Part shown: in pieces, positions 12,157-13,980 of the stretch
Layout of the letters: each line of letters starts with the position of its first letter
Position numbering within the stretch: position 1 is the first letter of the stretch
Assembly: GCA_963606545.1 (NCBI GenBank)
Contig: CAVCYP010000045.1
Coordinates: 1-13,980 of the forward strand
Source of the DNA: UBA9732 sp963606545
GTDB taxonomy: Bacteria; Spirochaetota; Spirochaetia; Sphaerochaetales; Sphaerochaetaceae
Length of the DNA: 13,980 bases
Direction: 5' to 3'
Notes under the pieces: model-generated
What the model was told of the DNA's origin: nothing
Seen by the model: the letters and a program-made list of their open reading frames with translations, nothing else
Database searches by the model: none
Program-made: the position numbers and the translations under genes

Positions 12157-13980
12157 TTAATTAAAAGCTCTGATGGGACGGACAGAGTTATTGTAGTCGC
12201 GATTGCTGCTGGAATGGTAACCTAACTCGAAATTCCGGCCCCACGCGTAGCCGCTATCGTACTCAGAACTCGACCAATATGCATCGGAATTAAAGTCTCC
12301 TTTCTTATTCTGATGGAGATTTGTATACATTTCATTCAGTTCATCCTTGCTAGGCAGGAACCAATCTTTGTAGCCACCACCTTCGTAATCAGTACAGAGT
12401 TTTGCTGCATAGTTTGAGGTTCCCGATTCACCATTGACATTTGTGAAGGCATTATCGCCCATCGTTTTGACAAGCATTGTCGTATTGTATCTCCCCTGCC
12501 CTATGGCAGCGTTGGTTCCGTTTCCCTCTGCATTATCAGTAGTGACAATTTTTGCATCGTAACCACCTTGAATCCTATGTTCTAAATAGTATCCAAAGAT
12601 AAATTTGGTAGTTGCTGTACCATCAATGTTTTTCGTAATATCTGATGGTGCGGCCTCAAGGTAGCGCCAGGTATAGTTAACAGTCTTGCCACTTTCATCT
12701 ACATAGGAAGATGTCTGCTCTGTATCTGCAACATAGAAGATTATTCCACCAGCAGGACCAGTATCTCCAACCTTATAAGTTTTAATTTTCCACTGTGCAT
12801 ATAGGACAAGGTCTGTATTGGTTGCACTACCAAAGGTGTACTCTGTTGTTCCGGCTGCATCAGTTGTCCATTTAGAAAGTGCATAGCCTTCTCTCTTTGG
12901 CTCTTCTGTTAGTTTTGTGACAGTGCCGTCAGAATCAACATAGACAACAGTATCTTCTACGGTAGAACCTTCATAGTTGCTCTTGAAGGTAACCTTGTGA
13001 GAATCTTTCCAATTTACATGCTCTGGAGCACAAAAAGAATGTTCGTCTGTCGTTACATCTGCCTTGTTTTTATCAATAGTAATAATTGCCTTAGGACAAT
13101 CAGCAAAAGCTGATTCTTTAATTGAAACTATTGAACTAGGAAGAGTGACAGTTTCAAGACTGCGACAGTACCAGAAAGCTCCTTCTGGGATTTCAGTAAC
13201 CCCATCTGGAATTGTTATTGATGTTAAAGCAATCGTATTCCGGAATGCATTATTTCCAATGGTAGTAATGTTACTCTTCTCTTCAAACGTCAGAGAAGCA
13301 AGCTCGTTACAAGACCAGAAGGCATCCTCTTCAATTGTAGTTACTTCAAGTCCATGATAAATAGCAGGAATTACAGCAGAAGTAATTCCAGGCCTATACT
13401 CTACATTACCATAATCATTTACAATTTTTTCAATACCGCAATTGACAGAGTAGGCTGTAACCTTACCATTTCCATCTTTTATCTCGTTAAAGCCAAGCTT
13501 ATCAACGTATTTTGCATAAAGCGTGACTGTTTCATTGAAGATATGGCTGTCTCCTGAAGTTCCATAATAGCTGTCATACTTTCCATCTTTCATTGTGTAC
13601 CAACCATCAAATAGATAGCCTTCCTTTGTGACGCTAATGAGTGTTATTTTACTTCCTGGGGTACTTGAAACACTCGTCTCAACACCAGTTTCAACTTGGC
13701 CTTCATTGAGAGTGTAGGTGATGGTTATCTGGTTTTTCCACACTGCGTAGAGAGTAAGATCTGCCTTAGTGCTGTACTTGTCACCGGCCTTGTATGCTGT
13801 TCCCGTGCCGTCAGCCTTCGTATTCCAGCCCGAGAAGGAGAGTGTTTCATGTGTCAGTCCTGTTGCGTCCTTGATGGTCACTTCCGTCTCGTCCTCCCTG
13901 AGAACTGTAGACGTAACGCTTCCTTTTCCGCCATTGGCGTTGTATGTGATTGTATAGATCTTTGTCCACTTGGCCTCAAT
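12157..13980 (-). CDS. Large repeat-built surface protein: Listeria-Bacteroides repeats, BspA-type LRRs, DUF1566-like C-terminus (partial)
   Basis: The frame is open from the right edge to the stop at 12157 (607 residues); the true N-terminus and any signal peptide lie outside, and the GTG at 13881 is internal. Visible domains, numbered from the window edge: a Listeria-Bacteroides (InlB B / Flg_new) repeat at about 8-81 ending LTLYAVW, a second at 84-158 (GYLFDGWYT...VTLYAKYV), BspA-type leucine-rich repeats at about 200-296 (TTIEEDAFWSCNELASLTF, LTSITIPDGVTEIPEGAFWY), a third InlB-B repeat at 328-399 (GYALSKWTT...LVLYAQWK), then a DUF1566-like domain from 401 with GDTGPAGGIIFY, WRYLEAAP, WFLPSKDEL and YWSSSE...SVRPIRAF at the end. 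Such proteins are exported adhesin-like surface proteins in treponemes and Bacteroidetes. The last 40 residues resemble a retroelement-diversified lectin-like loop. A strong terminator follows, so this is the end of its transcript. Confidence 0.88.
   Translation of the reverse strand: MEAKWTKIYTITYNANGGKGSVTSTVLREDETEVTIKDATGLTHETLSFSGWNTKADGTGTAYKAGDKYSTKADLTLYAVWKNQITITYTLNEGQVETGVETSVSSTPGSKITLISVTKEGYLFDGWYTMKDGKYDSYYGTSGDSHIFNETVTLYAKYVDKLGFNEIKDGNGKVTAYSVNCGIEKIVNDYGNVEYRPGITSAVIPAIYHGLEVTTIEEDAFWSCNELASLTFEEKSNITTIGNNAFRNTIALTSITIPDGVTEIPEGAFWYCRSLETVTLPSSIVSIKESAFADCPKAIITIDKNKADVTTDEHSFCAPEHVNWKDSHKVTFKSNYEGSTVEDTVVYVDSDGTVTKLTEEPKREGYALSKWTTDAAGTTEYTFGSATNTDLVLYAQWKIKTYKVGDTGPAGGIIFYVADTEQTSSYVDESGKTVNYTWRYLEAAPSDITKNIDGTATTKFIFGYYLEHRIQGGYDAKIVTTDNAEGNGTNAAIGQGRYNTTMLVKTMGDNAFTNVNGESGTSNYAAKLCTDYEGGGYKDWFLPSKDELNEMYTNLHQNKKGDFNSDAYWSSSEYDSGYAWGRNFELGYHSSSNRDYNNSVRPIRAFN
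12172..12279 (-). other. Putative diversity-generating retroelement variable region (VR-like)
   Basis: The codons from YWSSSE to SVRPI hold 17 positions (YDSGY, G, YHSSSNRDYNN) that all end in C or T and encode only Y, D, S, G, H, N or R. Each codon is reachable from AAC or AAT by changing adenines only, while the framework residues (W, E, AW, NF, SVRP) do not follow that pattern. This is the form expected of adenine-targeted mutagenesis in a C-terminal lectin-like domain. No template repeat or reverse transcriptase is in the window, so the call is an inference. Confidence 0.4.

Noticed and set aside
12001..12225. 74-codon plus-strand ORF
   Set aside because: It crosses the terminator and the 3' end of the surface-protein gene in antisense and shows no ribosome binding site or family resemblance.
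13881..13881. GTG as the start of the surface-protein gene
   Set aside because: The frame continues upstream in a Listeria-Bacteroides repeat to the window edge, so the GTG is an internal valine.

Overview
The window most likely comes from a Treponema-type spirochaete of gut or oral habitat. This is an inference, with no marker gene to settle it. The supports are a RecJ with a long central insertion, a DUF4105 membrane protein next to a ManB-type mutase, Listeria-Bacteroides repeats combined with BspA-type leucine-rich repeats in a large surface protein, and a moderately AT-rich sequence with near-consensus sigma-70 promoters and classic Rho-independent terminators.

Layout. Positions 1-6086 are read from the minus strand. 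They hold the N-terminal part of an old-yellow-enzyme-like flavin oxidoreductase (cut by the window edge), recJ, a two-gene aconitase X operon (large then small subunit, 4-nt overlap) and a secreted family-1 solute-binding protein with no transporter partner nearby. A 479-bp divergent region (6087-6565) carries three 11-bp-phased TTAACC boxes, a near-perfect promoter and a lysine riboswitch with a terminator platform that also encloses the ribosome binding site. Positions 6566-11334 are read from the plus strand: an NhaC-family transporter (a lysine carrier, judging by the riboswitch), then a tightly packed group of a DUF4105 membrane protein, an unrecognised 158-residue protein and phosphomannomutase/phosphoglucomutase. 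A tRNA-Asn with its own promoter and terminator follows. About 600 bp without genes but rich in small repeats (11516-12109) separates it from the 3' part of a large repeat-built surface protein on the minus strand, which runs off the right edge.

How the parts work. The best-supported regulatory circuit is lysine-responsive control of the NhaC-family gene. An 8-nt element of the 5' P1 strand is repeated in the expression platform, so the 3' P1 strand has two possible partners. The aconitase X operon has a clear promoter and terminator, but its substrate cannot be read from context.

The most unusual element is the C-terminus of the surface protein. It ends in a DUF1566-like domain whose last 40 codons look like the variable region of a diversity-generating retroelement target: a fixed framework (YWSSSE, AW, NF, SVRPIRAF) around 17 codons that all end in C or T and could all derive from AAC/AAT. 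No reverse transcriptase or template repeat is in the window, so this remains a hypothesis. Two intergenic regions also carry four alternating copies of a short inverted element that could fold into mutually exclusive hairpins.
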